DNA of 64,000 bases from positions 1-64,000 of the forward strand of contig CANMSL010000016.1 of assembly GCA_947500505.1 (NCBI GenBank). The letters are read 5' to 3'. The position numbers and the translations under genes are program-made. Under the pieces are notes generated by a model. It ran no database searches and was not told the DNA's origin. It worked only from the letters and a program-made list of their open reading frames with translations. Shown here one piece after another: positions 43,859-54,700 of this stretch; position 1 is the first letter of the stretch; each line of letters begins with the position of its first letter. The DNA is from an uncultured Aquimarina sp. Its GTDB lineage: Bacteria > Bacteroidota > Bacteroidia > Flavobacteriales > Flavobacteriaceae.

Positions 43859-43920
43859 TTTATATCAAACTATTTATATCAAACTATTTATATCAAACTA
43901 TTTATATCAAACTATTTATA
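43859..43920 (+). repeat. 14-bp tandem repeat, four copies plus a partial
   Basis: Four perfect copies of TTTATATCAAACTA (43859-43914), then a partial copy TTTATA. It lies between the decayed DUF1223 copy and the gene at 44000. The repeat is too short and direct, without spacers, for CRISPR. It could affect transcription of the following gene by copy-number change. Confidence 0.9.
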
Positions 43921-43999
43921 ACAAGAGTATTTTGATCAATTAAAGTGTTGATTAATGTTCAGTAAACTTATTTTATAATTACAGGGAGTTCTTAATACT

Positions 44000-44512
44000 A
44001 TGCCGCTACACAAACTTTTAGTCTTTATTTTCGTGACCGTCTTATGCGTAAGCTGCGCGAAAGATAAAAATAACTTTGTAAAGAATATACAAAGTCAGCC
44101 GATGGATTTTGAAAAAGAGAAACAAGCTATTTTAACAACGCTACATAATGAAACCAAAGCAGCTTTTCAAAGAGACTATGAAAGCTGGAAGAACTATTGG
44201 GTACACGATTCAACTATTTCTAAAACATACATAAATTTTGAGGAAAATAGTTTTTCGGAATCTGTTGGATGGAACGAGATTAGCAGTTTTGTTAAAATGT
44301 TTATAGAAGAGCATCCTGAACCAGAACCCATTCCGGAATTAGTAAAAGAGATTGAAGTTAGGTTATACCAAAACGGTGCGTGGGTTACTTACGAACAACA
44401 AGATTCACTTAGAGGATTAAAACGAGAAACAAGACTTATGGAAAAATCAAATGGGACCTGGAGAATTGCAGGAATGCATACAACAATCTATGGATCTAAA
44501 AAGCGAGATTAA
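44000..44512 (+). CDS. NTF2/SnoaL-like lipoprotein
   Basis: A 170-residue protein with signal LVFIFVTVLCVSCAKD (lipidated Cys about residue 19). The mature domain fits the DUF4440/SnoaL fold: an N-terminal helix (KQAILTTLHNETKAAFQRDYESWKNYW; a run of conserved helix residues), then a strand pattern ending in MEKSNGTWRIAGMHTTIYG, a usual end of NTF2-like proteins. The ligand is unknown. The 14-bp tandem repeat ends 80 bp upstream. Confidence 0.75.
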   Translation: MPLHKLLVFIFVTVLCVSCAKDKNNFVKNIQSQPMDFEKEKQAILTTLHNETKAAFQRDYESWKNYWVHDSTISKTYINFEENSFSESVGWNEISSFVKMFIEEHPEPEPIPELVKEIEVRLYQNGAWVTYEQQDSLRGLKRETRLMEKSNGTWRIAGMHTTIYGSKKRD

Positions 44513-44655
44513 GAATTTGATAAAATCAGCAATTAGATCAGGAAAATGGTCATAAATATCTACATTTTCCTTCGATTATGAAGCTTTATTAGATTTACTA
44601 TCTTAGCGTATCATCTTATGGTGAAAATCAATCACATTCACATAAATCATTCATC

Positions 44656-46482
44656 ATGGCAAAAAAACGTACCTGGAAATTTTGGACCTCAAGAACGTTA
44701 CTCATTATTTTGGTTTTGGGATTACTTTGGTTAGTAAACCTTATCTGGTTTCGACCATTTAACATAAATCACTTTTATGATAAGGTATTTATAGAACTAG
44801 CTTTAGACAGTCCCGAACTCACAACATCTATGGGTATTCCTGTAATCTATGACTGGTCTAAGGATGAATTAGATGATATCTCTGATGCAAAACAATGGGA
44901 AACTTTCAATAATATGAAAGAAGACTATAACACTTTACAAAGCTATAATTTTGAAAACCAGTCAGAAGCCAATCAGTTAAATACAAGGATTTTAAAGTTT
45001 TATCTGGAAGGGTTAATGGATGGCGAGCGTTTTTTCTATCATGATTATCCTGTGAATCAAATGGGAGGAGAGCAGAGTTCGCTACCAAGCTTAATGGAAA
45101 ATTCGCATAAACTTAGAGATAAAAGTGATGCTGAAGCCTATATCACACGTTTATCGCTTTTTGATACCAAGTTTGATCAATTAATTGAGAATTTAAAAAT
45201 AAGGGAGGATAAAGGAATCATTCCTCCTAAGTTTGTTATAGAGCGTGTATTAGATGAAATGAATGGTTTCGTTGGTGAGAAAAAATCAAATATTCTATAT
45301 ACCAATTTCGAAACTAAAATTGACAAATTAGAGGAGTTGTCTCAAGAAGAAAAGGATATACTTAAAAAACAAGTAGAAGAAGAAATAGAAACCACTGTTT
45401 TTGGTGCGTATAAAAAACTTACTGCATATTTCGAACAGCTTAAAGTAAAAGCAACCACAGAAGACGGAGTATGGAAATTACCTGATGGCGAAGCATATTA
45501 TCGTTATCAGTTAAAGCAACGTACTACGACGGATCTAGACCCCGAAGAAGTACATCAGATTGGATTATCAGAAGTAGCAAGGATAAAGAGCGAAATGCTT
45601 GAGATACTTTCTGCAGAAGGATATGCCGATTCTACAAAAACACTGGGAGCTATTATCCAGGAATTAAATAAAGAAGAACGTTTTCTTTTTCCAAATAATG
45701 ATGAAGGAAGACAGATGGTGCTCGATGAATATGATCGTATACTATCCGAAATCAGTGCAGGTCTGGACGATGCTTTTGATATCAGACCAAAAGCGGGTCT
45801 AGAGGTAAAACGAGTTCCAGAGTTTAAAGAAGAAGGGTCCGCTGGTGCATATTATAACAGACCTGCTATGGATGGTTCTCGTGGTGGTGTTTTTTACGCA
45901 AACCTGAGAAACGTTCATGAATCTGTGAAATTTGGTATGAAAACATTGGCCTATCACGAAGGAGTACCAGGACATCATTTTCAAATCGCTATTCAGTCAG
46001 AACTGGAAGGAGTTCCTATTTTTAGAACGATAGGTCTTTTTACATCATATATTGAAGGTTGGGCTTTATACTCTGAACAATTAGCTTGGGAACTTGGTTT
46101 TTATGAAAATGATCCTTTCGGAAACTTGGGTAGATTACAAGCTGAGATGTTTAGAGCAGTTCGTCTTGTAGTCGATACAGGTATTCATCATAAAAAATGG
46201 ACCAGAGAACAGGCAATTGATTATATGGTGCAGAATACTGGAATGACCACTACTGAAGTGGCCACAGAAATAGAACGATATATCGTTTGGCCTGGACAGG
46301 CTTGTGCCTATAAGATCGGGATGCTTAAAATCCTTGAACTGAGAGAAAAAGCAAAACAAAAGCTGGGTGATCGTTTTGACTTAAGTGATTTTCATAATGC
46401 AGTTTTGAAAAATGGAGCAGTGCCGTTGGATATTCTCGAAGAGATTATTGATGCATATATAAAGGATATTCAAAAGAAATAG
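44656..46482 (+). CDS. DUF885 family putative metallopeptidase
   Basis: A 608-residue protein with an N-terminal membrane anchor (about 12-30). HEGVPGHH (434-441) is the DUF885 HExxxxHH-type zinc site, followed by EGWALYSEQL, which supplies the third ligand. Most of the chain is helical, as in M3/M32-like gluzincin folds. It probably cleaves peptides outside the cytoplasm while anchored to the inner membrane; no substrate is known. It is a single-gene unit, 143 bp after the lipoprotein gene. Confidence 0.85.
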   Translation: MAKKRTWKFWTSRTLLIILVLGLLWLVNLIWFRPFNINHFYDKVFIELALDSPELTTSMGIPVIYDWSKDELDDISDAKQWETFNNMKEDYNTLQSYNFENQSEANQLNTRILKFYLEGLMDGERFFYHDYPVNQMGGEQSSLPSLMENSHKLRDKSDAEAYITRLSLFDTKFDQLIENLKIREDKGIIPPKFVIERVLDEMNGFVGEKKSNILYTNFETKIDKLEELSQEEKDILKKQVEEEIETTVFGAYKKLTAYFEQLKVKATTEDGVWKLPDGEAYYRYQLKQRTTTDLDPEEVHQIGLSEVARIKSEMLEILSAEGYADSTKTLGAIIQELNKEERFLFPNNDEGRQMVLDEYDRILSEISAGLDDAFDIRPKAGLEVKRVPEFKEEGSAGAYYNRPAMDGSRGGVFYANLRNVHESVKFGMKTLAYHEGVPGHHFQIAIQSELEGVPIFRTIGLFTSYIEGWALYSEQLAWELGFYENDPFGNLGRLQAEMFRAVRLVVDTGIHHKKWTREQAIDYMVQNTGMTTTEVATEIERYIVWPGQACAYKIGMLKILELREKAKQKLGDRFDLSDFHNAVLKNGAVPLDILEEIIDAYIKDIQKK

Positions 46483-46818
46483 TGATAATTAGCTATGTAA
46501 ATAGATCATAACTAACATTTATTTTTCGGGAAGAAGTTTGAAGAATACCCTAATCTTTTAAAAAATGGCGGACGAAGGAAATCTTGAGAAAGAAGGTCCA
46601 AGAATATTTTAGTAATCCATATATACTGTACGATTCTCAAGAAACATACCGTATTGATCTTGGATTATATATATGTAAAACTTAAATGGAGACGCGTAAG
46701 TAGAACATACAGGAAATTGAATGAATTATCATCTAAAAGAAATCAAAATTATGATACATTAGCCAATAATAATTTTCTAGGATTCTTTGTATCAAAAAGA
46801 AATTTATAAATTACATAC
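46483..46818. other. gene-free gap
   Basis: No ORF of plausible length and start on either strand, no clear repeat or RNA. It probably holds the promoter of the phosphatidyltransferase gene. Confidence 0.5.
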
Positions 46819-47586
46819 ATGGCTAAACTACCAAAGCAATATCAATTTATAGATGTATCCGATTACGGAAGATCTCCGGGATACTGGATTGCGGATTCAT
46901 TAAAGAATACGCGATTGACACCTATTCACATGACTACTTTGTTTATCGTTTCAGGTGTTATGGCGATTATCTGCATGTTATACCAATATAATGCTGCTGC
47001 TGCCTTTTTCTTGATTTTGAAATCTATTCTGGATGCTGCAGATGGTGAATTGGCAAGAATAAAAAAAACACCTTCCTATACAGGTCGTTATTATGATTCC
47101 ATAGCAGATATCATTTTAAACTTTCTATTTCTTTTAACCTTTTGGTACATTACAGATAGTTTAATCATCCTTATGCTATTAGCCTTTGTTGGAATTCAAT
47201 TACAAGGAACAGTTTATAATTATTATTACGTGATTTTGCGAAATAGTGTCAAAGGAGATGCTACCAGTAGAGTGTTTGAAGATGCTGCACCTACAGCCTT
47301 GAAAGGAGAGAAACAACGTACAGTTAATATATTTTATAGAATTTACGATATTCTATATATTGTCTTTGATAAAACAATATATTTCCTTGATAAAGAAGCC
47401 AGTAATAGCGAGCCTTTTCCAAAATGGTTTATGACATTAATATCTGTTTTTGGTCTTGGGTTTCAGTTGTTGTTCATGGCGGTAATGTTATTGCTACGTT
47501 TAGAACATTATGTAATACCATTTTTTATAGGATACTCGATTTTAATTCTCGTTTTTATAGGTATTCGAAGATTTATTTTGAAATAA
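46819..47586 (+). CDS. CDP-alcohol phosphatidyltransferase family protein
   Basis: A 255-residue membrane protein with about six helices. The full CDP-alcohol phosphotransferase motif D-x2-DG-x2-AR-x8-G-x3-D-x3-D is present, starting at Asp72 and ending at Asp97 (DAADGELAR, then G and the two last Asp). These enzymes replace CMP in a CDP-alcohol with another alcohol, in phospholipid or inositol-lipid synthesis. The acceptor cannot be told; it is not an obvious PgsA or PssA. Followed by a GNAT gene. Confidence 0.9.
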   Translation: MAKLPKQYQFIDVSDYGRSPGYWIADSLKNTRLTPIHMTTLFIVSGVMAIICMLYQYNAAAAFFLILKSILDAADGELARIKKTPSYTGRYYDSIADIILNFLFLLTFWYITDSLIILMLLAFVGIQLQGTVYNYYYVILRNSVKGDATSRVFEDAAPTALKGEKQRTVNIFYRIYDILYIVFDKTIYFLDKEASNSEPFPKWFMTLISVFGLGFQLLFMAVMLLLRLEHYVIPFFIGYSILILVFIGIRRFILK

Positions 47587-47644
47587 ATAGTGACTTTTAA
47601 AAAAGAATAATTGCTCGTTTTTCCCAACATAAAAAATAGCTATT

Positions 47645-48382
47645 TTGACTAAATATCTGACATTTTCTGATTTAGATGATCACCTTTTGAAACAATACAG
47701 AAAGGCCATAGCCTTGGCGTTTCCTGAGATTATTATAAATTCTCAAATCACTAAAAAATATTGGGATAGACTGGAAAAGTACTTTCCACAGACCCAGCTA
47801 TTCATCGTGAGTGAGGATAATAATCTCATAGGTTTTATGAATGCAATACCTGTATTTTGGGATCAACCATTGATTGATTTACCCAATGAAGGTTGGGATT
47901 GGCTTGTGAAAAAAGGAATTAACGATTTTGAAAACAAGGTATCACCAAATAGTTTAGGAGGACTGCAAATTATAGTTACTAAAGAGTATCTTGGAAAAGG
48001 ATATAGTAAGTTATTAATTGCAAAAGGTAAAAACGTTAGAGAAAATTTAGGATTCAAGAATTTTATAATTCCAATAAGACCTATTCTAAAACATAAGTAT
48101 CCCGAAATGAAAATGAAGGAGTATATGAGTCTAAGAGAGAACAATATAATTATGGATCCTTGGATAAGAACACATATAAAGAGTGGAGCAAAGATTATTA
48201 AAGTATGCAAAAATTCTATGAATGTTACCGGTGAGATTAATTTCTGGGAAGGTTTATTGAAGAATAAGATACGTAAGTCAGGAACTTATAAGGTTGAAGG
48301 AGCTTTGAATTTGGTAACTATCAACCTAGAAGATAATTATGGAGAATATAGAGAAGAAAATATCTGGATAAATTATACATAG
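47645..48382 (+). CDS. GNAT-like N-acetyltransferase
   Basis: A 245-residue protein whose middle part fits the GNAT fold: LGGLQIIVTKEYLGKGYSKLL (conserved V-x-x-x-x-x-G-x-G) and an AKGKNVRENLGFKNFIIP helix-strand that matches the acetyl-CoA region. The N-terminal 80 residues and C-terminal strand are less conserved. The substrate is unknown. It starts at TTG (47645), since no in-frame ATG gives the full domain. It is 58 bp from the phosphatidyltransferase gene. Confidence 0.7.
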   Translation: MTKYLTFSDLDDHLLKQYRKAIALAFPEIIINSQITKKYWDRLEKYFPQTQLFIVSEDNNLIGFMNAIPVFWDQPLIDLPNEGWDWLVKKGINDFENKVSPNSLGGLQIIVTKEYLGKGYSKLLIAKGKNVRENLGFKNFIIPIRPILKHKYPEMKMKEYMSLRENNIIMDPWIRTHIKSGAKIIKVCKNSMNVTGEINFWEGLLKNKIRKSGTYKVEGALNLVTINLEDNYGEYREENIWINYT

Positions 48383-48415
48383 ATTTGTTTTAATACAAGA
48401 CTTAGAAATTAAAGC

Positions 48416-48535
48416 TTATTTGATCACTAACTTCTTAGTAACTGATGTACCATTTTGATCTAGTTTTACGATGTAAATACCAGTAAAGAAAATAGTAGGG
48501 TAAAATCTTAGTATATCGTTAATTGTGATTCTTAA
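48416..48535 (-). pseudogene. remnant of a T9SS type A sorting domain
   Basis: Minus-strand translation before the stop at 48416 reads FFTGIYIVKLDQNGTSVTKK followed by LVIK. This is the usual end of type IX secretion C-terminal domains (GxYxV, then a charged turn and KKLxxK). Only about 39 codons remain open and no start or cargo domain is attached; a stop lies at 48536. It is most likely the tail of a lost secreted protein. Confidence 0.7.
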
Positions 48536-48599
48536 TTATTCCTTAATAAAGGTTTAAAATGTACGCTTTAACTTCATATCCGGTTCTACATAGAGAACA

Positions 48600-49742
48600 C
48601 TAAGGAATTACTCTAAAAACAATCAATTGATTTAATTGTGGTAGAAATGCATTAAAATTATTGTCTGAAATTACTACAAGGGATTTAGTGCCATCTGTTA
48701 AAGTGGTTCCAAAGGTAATCCCTTCAATATTATCAATAATAGTATTGGTTAGTTGGTTACGAATATCTTCAAAGCTAAAGAGCAAGGTTTTGGTTGCTTT
48801 GGTATATATCGCACTGGTAAGTGAGCTTATGGCCAGAGTATTACTAGCGTTGGAAGCATCCACTTTATAGATTTTAACAGTATTTCCTCCATCGAGATAA
48901 CCGGATGAGAAGGATCGCTCCAGAGCCAGGAATTTGTTTTCATCATATTCCAGAATTTCGACGAGTCCATTAATAGTAAACGTTGTTCCCAATGCTGGTT
49001 CACGGTCTACGGGATCGAGTTCATAGGCAAACTGTCGTTCTGCAACTCCGGTTGTTTTGTTGATACGTGTAATACGTACCGGTGATTCTGTATCAGTCGT
49101 AATAGGTTCAGGGCCATCCTCGATTAATGGTAATTCCATTCCTACCCAATAAGCATTAGTATCAAAACTGATCGACAGTGATTCTAAAGCACCATTATGT
49201 CTTGGACCAGATTCATTATCTATTGTATTTGCTGAAAAATAATCCGAAAGTGGTAGATTTCGTAATTGTACTCCATTAGTTCCTATTTCTAATAAAGCCG
49301 GATCAACTCCATTGGCTATCGATCCTTCGCTGCAGTAAATAATAGTTCCCGTACTTTTATCAAAACGTATAGCTTCAGGATCAATTTGATTTTCATTAAA
49401 AGAGTTTCCCATCGCATTTTTAATTTCTACCATCGTATTGATACCTATATCAGTAAATCCATTTTGATCGTATACAATATCAGCAGTATAATATCGGATG
49501 GGGTCAGATCCGTCACTTATGACGTACCATGTTCCATTTTTGTAATCAATACCAGAGAAGCCCCCTATAGATATACCATTCAGGTTTTGGTCAGGAATCA
49601 CCAATTCATCGATATACTCAAGACCACTAATAGTATTTACGGGTTCTACTGGTAATTGAGTATCAGGTGCAGTATTGTCATTGGATGAGCAACCAACGAA
49701 AAGCAACATAATACTAATGAAATAAATGTTTTGTATTGACAT
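48600..49742 (-). CDS. lipoprotein with phytase-like esterase domain
   Basis: A 380-residue protein with lipoprotein signal (ISIMLLFVGCSSND, Cys about residue 18) and a beta-propeller 'esterase-like activity of phytase' domain: GGFSGIDYKNGTWYVISDG, DPEAIRFDKSTGTIIYCSEG and ALESLSISFDTNAYWVGME are the typical blade motifs. It probably hydrolyses ester or phospho-ester substrates at the cell surface, though activity is not assured from sequence. The T9SS remnant just downstream on the same strand is not in frame with it. Confidence 0.85.
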   Translation of the reverse strand: MSIQNIYFISIMLLFVGCSSNDNTAPDTQLPVEPVNTISGLEYIDELVIPDQNLNGISIGGFSGIDYKNGTWYVISDGSDPIRYYTADIVYDQNGFTDIGINTMVEIKNAMGNSFNENQIDPEAIRFDKSTGTIIYCSEGSIANGVDPALLEIGTNGVQLRNLPLSDYFSANTIDNESGPRHNGALESLSISFDTNAYWVGMELPLIEDGPEPITTDTESPVRITRINKTTGVAERQFAYELDPVDREPALGTTFTINGLVEILEYDENKFLALERSFSSGYLDGGNTVKIYKVDASNASNTLAISSLTSAIYTKATKTLLFSFEDIRNQLTNTIIDNIEGITFGTTLTDGTKSLVVISDNNFNAFLPQLNQLIVFRVIP

Positions 49743-49782
49743 TACATATATATTATGGTAATAAAGATATCGATTTGTTTCT

Positions 49783-50487
49783 TTAAGAATTTAAAAATGC
49801 TACACTATGTGCGGCAACGATTGCAGCAGTTTCTGTTCGTAGTCGGGTTTCTCCCAAATTAACCGGCTTATGGCCTTTCTTTAAAGCGATTTCAATTTCT
49901 TTAGCAGAAAAATCACCTTCAGGACCTATTAAAATGGTGACATTTGTAGCTAAAGTAAGTATGTCCTTCAATGACTGTTTTTTAGTTTCTTCGCAATGAG
50001 CAATAAATAGTTGATCAGAGTTTTCTTTTTCGATAAATTCTGAAAAAGAAAAAGCAGGATTCAGTTTTGGTAAATAACATTGCAGAGATTGTTTCATAGC
50101 ACTCTGTAAAATACGCTCAAAACGTTCTAATTTTATTACTTTTCGCTCGCTATGATCACAAATGATTGGTGTAATTTCATCAATTCCAATTTCCGTAGCT
50201 TTTTCCAAAAACCATTCATATCGGTCATTCATCTTTGTAGGAGCTACAGCAAGATGTAATCTATAGTTTTTAGGAGTTTGGAGTTCTTTATGTTCTAATT
50301 GTATAATGCATTTATTAGGACTCGAAAAAGTTATGATTCCTTTACAAAGCAATCCCAGCCCGTTGGTAATGTGGAGAGTATCACCTTCCTTTTTGCGTAA
50401 TACTTTAGAAATGTGTTTACTTTCTTCTCTTGAGAACTCGAATTCGTCAATAGTTTCTGTAATGTCTTTACTATAGAATAATTGCAT
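49783..50487 (-). CDS. rsmE: 16S rRNA m3U1498 methyltransferase RsmE
   Basis: A 234-residue SPOUT methyltransferase with the RsmE pattern: MQLFYSKD at the start, HISKVLRKKEGD, KMNDRYEWFLEKATEIGID, and the knot motifs LIGPEGDFSAKEIE and NLGETRLRTETA. It methylates N3 of U1498 in 16S rRNA. The ATG at 50487 is chosen because it starts at the family's usual first residues; the longer frame to 50541 adds 18 residues with no match. Confidence 0.93.
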   Translation of the reverse strand: MQLFYSKDITETIDEFEFSREESKHISKVLRKKEGDTLHITNGLGLLCKGIITFSSPNKCIIQLEHKELQTPKNYRLHLAVAPTKMNDRYEWFLEKATEIGIDEITPIICDHSERKVIKLERFERILQSAMKQSLQCYLPKLNPAFSFSEFIEKENSDQLFIAHCEETKKQSLKDILTLATNVTILIGPEGDFSAKEIEIALKKGHKPVNLGETRLRTETAAIVAAHSVAFLNS

Positions 50488-50617
50488 GTTGTAATTGCAG
50501 TTTACTGGTTTTTCTTGGATTGAATAGTAATGTGTCATCATGTGCCTCTACCATACTAAACACTCGGGGTTTCACACTTTTTTCTTTGTACTCCATACTC
50601 AATACTACTTACTAACA

Positions 50618-51640
50618 TCAAAACTTAATTCTTGCTTTGGCTACAATACTCATATCGTTAAAATCTTTTTTGAGATATTTTAGATATCCCACAACACCAA
50701 TCATGGCTGCATTATCTGTAGTATATTCAAATTTAGGAACAAAAGTCTTCCATCCATATTTATGTTCACCTTCTTTCAGGGCTTTACGAATTCCTGAATT
50801 AGCAGAAACACCGCCACCAATCGCTATCGTTTTAATTCCGGTTTCTTTAGAAGCTTTTTTTAGCTTATCAATTAGGATATTGATAATTGTATATTGAATG
50901 GATGCACAAACGTCTTCCAGATTCTCTTTTATAAAATCAGGATTTTCTTTTACTTGTTTTTGAACAAAATAAAGAACGGCCGTCTTAAGTCCGCTAAAAC
51001 TGAAATTCAATCCATCAACACGAGGTTTTGTAAAAGGAAATGCTTTAGGGTTTCCTGATTGTGCATAGTTGTCAATTAAAGGACCACCAGGATATGGGAG
51101 ACCTAATATTTTGGCACTTTTATCAAAAGCTTCACCTACTGCATCATCTATGGTCTCACCAATCACCTCCATATCAAAATGGTGGTGTACCTTAACAATT
51201 TGTGTATGACCACCACTGATCGTTAATGAAAGAAATGGAAACTCCGGTTTATCAAAGCCTTCCTCATCTATAAAATGAGCCAGAATATGAGCTTGCATAT
51301 GATTTACGTCGATCAACGGAATTTCCAAAGCCAATGCAAGTGACTTTGCAAATGAAGTACCAACCAATAACGACCCCATTAAACCAGGACCTCTGGTAAA
51401 AGCAATCGCACTTAGATCAGATTTATTAATATTTGCCTGTTTTAAGGCTTGATCAATAACAGGAACAATGTTTTGCTGATGTGCTCTGGAAGCCAATTCT
51501 GGAACAACGCCACCGTATTGTTCATGAATTTTTTGTGAAGCTACAACATTTGATAATACGATGTCGTTGCATAATATAGCGGCAGAGGTATCATCACAAG
51601 AAGATTCAATACCTAAGATATATACATTTTGTGAGCTCAT
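50618..51640 (-). CDS. tsaD: tRNA threonylcarbamoyladenosine transferase TsaD
   Basis: A 340-residue protein of the Kae1/TsaD family: GIESSCDDTSAAI at the start, the metal-binding HMQAHILAH (about 115-123), LSLTISGGHTQ, GEAFDKSAKILGLPYPGGP and IAIGGGVSANSGIR. With TsaB, TsaC and TsaE it makes t6A37 in tRNAs reading ANN codons. It is divergent from tamB, with an 81-bp shared promoter region. Confidence 0.97.
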   Translation of the reverse strand: MSSQNVYILGIESSCDDTSAAILCNDIVLSNVVASQKIHEQYGGVVPELASRAHQQNIVPVIDQALKQANINKSDLSAIAFTRGPGLMGSLLVGTSFAKSLALALEIPLIDVNHMQAHILAHFIDEEGFDKPEFPFLSLTISGGHTQIVKVHHHFDMEVIGETIDDAVGEAFDKSAKILGLPYPGGPLIDNYAQSGNPKAFPFTKPRVDGLNFSFSGLKTAVLYFVQKQVKENPDFIKENLEDVCASIQYTIINILIDKLKKASKETGIKTIAIGGGVSANSGIRKALKEGEHKYGWKTFVPKFEYTTDNAAMIGVVGYLKYLKKDFNDMSIVAKARIKF

Positions 51641-51678
51641 TATGAGGAAAAGGGCATAGAAATTATTAATATTGTCTG

Positions 51679-51686
51679 CAAAGTTA
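51679..51686 (-). promoter_or_regulatory. Bacteroidota -7 box for tsaD
   Basis: On the minus strand the sequence reads TAACTTTG, matching TAnnTTTG, 38 bp before the tsaD ATG. Confidence 0.5.
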
Positions 51687-51721
51687 AAACAATAAAACGT
51701 ATCAAAAAATTCGGGAAAATA

Positions 51722-54700
51722 TTGAAGAGGGTAATACTTACTCTTATCACACTATTTGCATTATTAGTGATATTATTCTCTATCCCAGCTGTTCAGACTT
51801 TTTTTGGTAAAAAAATGACCAACTATCTGAATAAGCAATACGGTGTAGATATCAATGTTGGTAGAGTAGGATTGACCTATTCGGGTGACGTGAACCTTAG
51901 AGAAGTGTTTATAAAAGATCATCATAAGGATACACTGATATATGCAAAAATCATAGCAACTTCAATTCTTAATATAAGAGAAATTTCTAAAGGGCAACCA
52001 GAATTAGGTGATGTTTCTATAGACAATCTAACGTTTAGGATGAAAATGTATAAGGATGAGAGTAGTGATAATCTAATGACTTTTATCCGAAAATTTAATA
52101 CTGGTAAAAAGCCTTCATCTAATACTAAGTTTTTATTGACTACCGGAAATGTTACTATGGAGAATAGTAAATTTAGCTATGTAGACGAAAATCTTAATAC
52201 TCCTACGGCGGTATCCTTACGAGATATTACATTAGATGCAAAAAGCTTAAAAGTAGATGGACAAGATTTTTATATCACTACCGATCTTCTTTCTTTTAAA
52301 GATCATAGAGGATTAAATGTTGTTAATCTAAGGACAGGTTTTTCGATTACGCCTACTGAAATGAAATTTCGTAAGCTGTTTATAAAAACTAAAGATTCTG
52401 AAGTCGAAGGTAAGATAGTATTTTCTTATGAACGAGGTGGACTTATCGATTTTGAAAATAAGGTAAACATTACCGCCGATTTCGAAAGAGCTACTATTTC
52501 TACCAATGATTTGATACCATTTTATAAAGAATTTGGTACTGATGAGGACTTGGAATTAAAGCATACCAAAGTAAAAGGTACGCTTAACGATTTCAGAATA
52601 CTTGACTCAGATATTTCCGGACTAGATAGATCAGTAATACAGGGTGACATAAGGATAAGAAATGCAGTAAGTAATGTTGCCAAATTTCGGCTAGATGGCG
52701 ATTTTAAGAACCTTACTACTAATTATTACGATCTCGTAAATCTGTTACCAGGAATTTTAGGCGAATCATTACCAAAACAATTGTACCAATTAGGAAGTGT
52801 CAAAGGTGTAGGTGCTACCATTGTTACAATAAAAGACGTTGATGTAGATATGGATTTCTATTCACAATTAGGTAAGATAAATGCTTTTGTGTTACTAGGA
52901 GATCTCGATAATGTAAAAGAGGCAACGTATAATGGAAATGTGATCTCTAGCGAATTTAATATTGGTCAATTACTAGGTAAAAAAAATCTGGGTAATGCAG
53001 CTTTTGATATACACGTAGACGGAAGCGGTTTCACACTTAAAAATCTAAATACAAAACTAGAAGGGGATATTAGAAAACTGGAGTTTAACGGATATACGTA
53101 CTCTAATCTTAATGTGATCGGAAATCTTAAAGATCCTGTTTTCGATGGAAAACTTATCTCTGATGACCCCAATGTGAAATTTACATTTAACGGGGTTGCT
53201 GATTTATCGAAGGAAATTAATAATTACGATTTTGTTGCAAAAGTAGATCATATAGATTTAAATAGATTAAACATTTTTACCAGAGACAGTACTTCTATTT
53301 TCAACGGAGATGTGATAATGAAAATGAAAGGAACAGGCGTTAATGATGCTTTTGGTACGATCTCTTTCGAGAAAACATTATATAAAAACCAGAACGCCAG
53401 CTATTACTTTGATGATTTCGAAATTACTTCAAGTTTTGATGATCAAAATGTAAGAACTATTACAATGAACAGCCCTGATATTATTGACGGGAATGTAAAA
53501 GGAGTTTTCAGATTCGAAAATGTATACGATTTGTTTCGTAACTCAATTGGTAGTTTATATACCAATTTTGAACCAACGGAGATTACCGACAATGAGTTCA
53601 TGGAATTTAATTTTAAAATCTATAACAAAATTGTGGATGTGTTTTTTCCGGAAATTGAATTTGCTCCAAATACCATTATCAAAGGAAAAGTAGAAAGTAA
53701 TGATTCTGAGTTCAAACTAACGTTTAAATCTCCTTCGATTAAAGCATTTGATAACCTGATGCAGCAAGTAGATATACGAGTGGATAACAAAAATCCTCTA
53801 TATAATACCTACGTGGCAATCGATAGTATAGATACGAAGTATTATGATGTGTCTAAATTTAGCTTGATTAATGTTACACTAAAAGATACATTATTTATGC
53901 GATCCGAATTTAAAGGAGGTAAGAATAATGTAGATACATATAATCTGGAGTTTTACCATACTATTAATGAGGATAATAACTCTGTTTTAGGATTCAAAAA
54001 GTCTGATTTCACCTTTAAAGGATATACATGGTACGCAAACCCTAACAGGACTAAAAGTAATAATAAAATAATTTTTGATAATAATTTTCAAAATGTTGAT
54101 ATCCTTCCAATTTTGCTAAAACACGAAGATGAGCAAATAAGTGTTTCCGGAATCATGGAAGGCAATAATAATAAGGATATCAAAGCTAATTTTCAGGATG
54201 TAGATTTAAACAAAATCACTCCATACATAGAAAACTTAAAATTATCAGGAATAGTCGACGGAGATCTAAAGATATTTCAGGACAGGGGTGTTTATTTTCC
54301 GAGCTCGACTGTCATTGTTAATGAATTGGCGGTAAATGATTCGGAATTAGGTGAATTAAGGGTAAATGTATCTGGAAATGAGTCGCTTACAGAATATAAA
54401 GTAAATACAAGATTAGTCAATAGAAATAACGTAAAAATACTTTCTGCTATTGGATCCATAGACGTTTCTAATAATAATCCCTATATGAATATTGATGTAA
54501 ATCTAGATCAGTTCAATATGTCTGGATTTAGTGCATTAGGCGGGATTGTTATATCAGATCTTAGAGGTTTGGTATCGGGTAACGCAAAAGTGACCGGTAA
54601 TTATGTGAACCCTTCAATAGATGGGTTATTAAGATTAAAAAAAGCAGGACTAAAAATTCCGTATTTAAATGTGGACCTCGATTTCGATGAGAATTCCAGG

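Noticed and set aside
43859..43920. Tandem repeat as a possible CRISPR array
   Set aside because: Units are 14 bp and directly adjacent with no spacers, and no cas genes are present.
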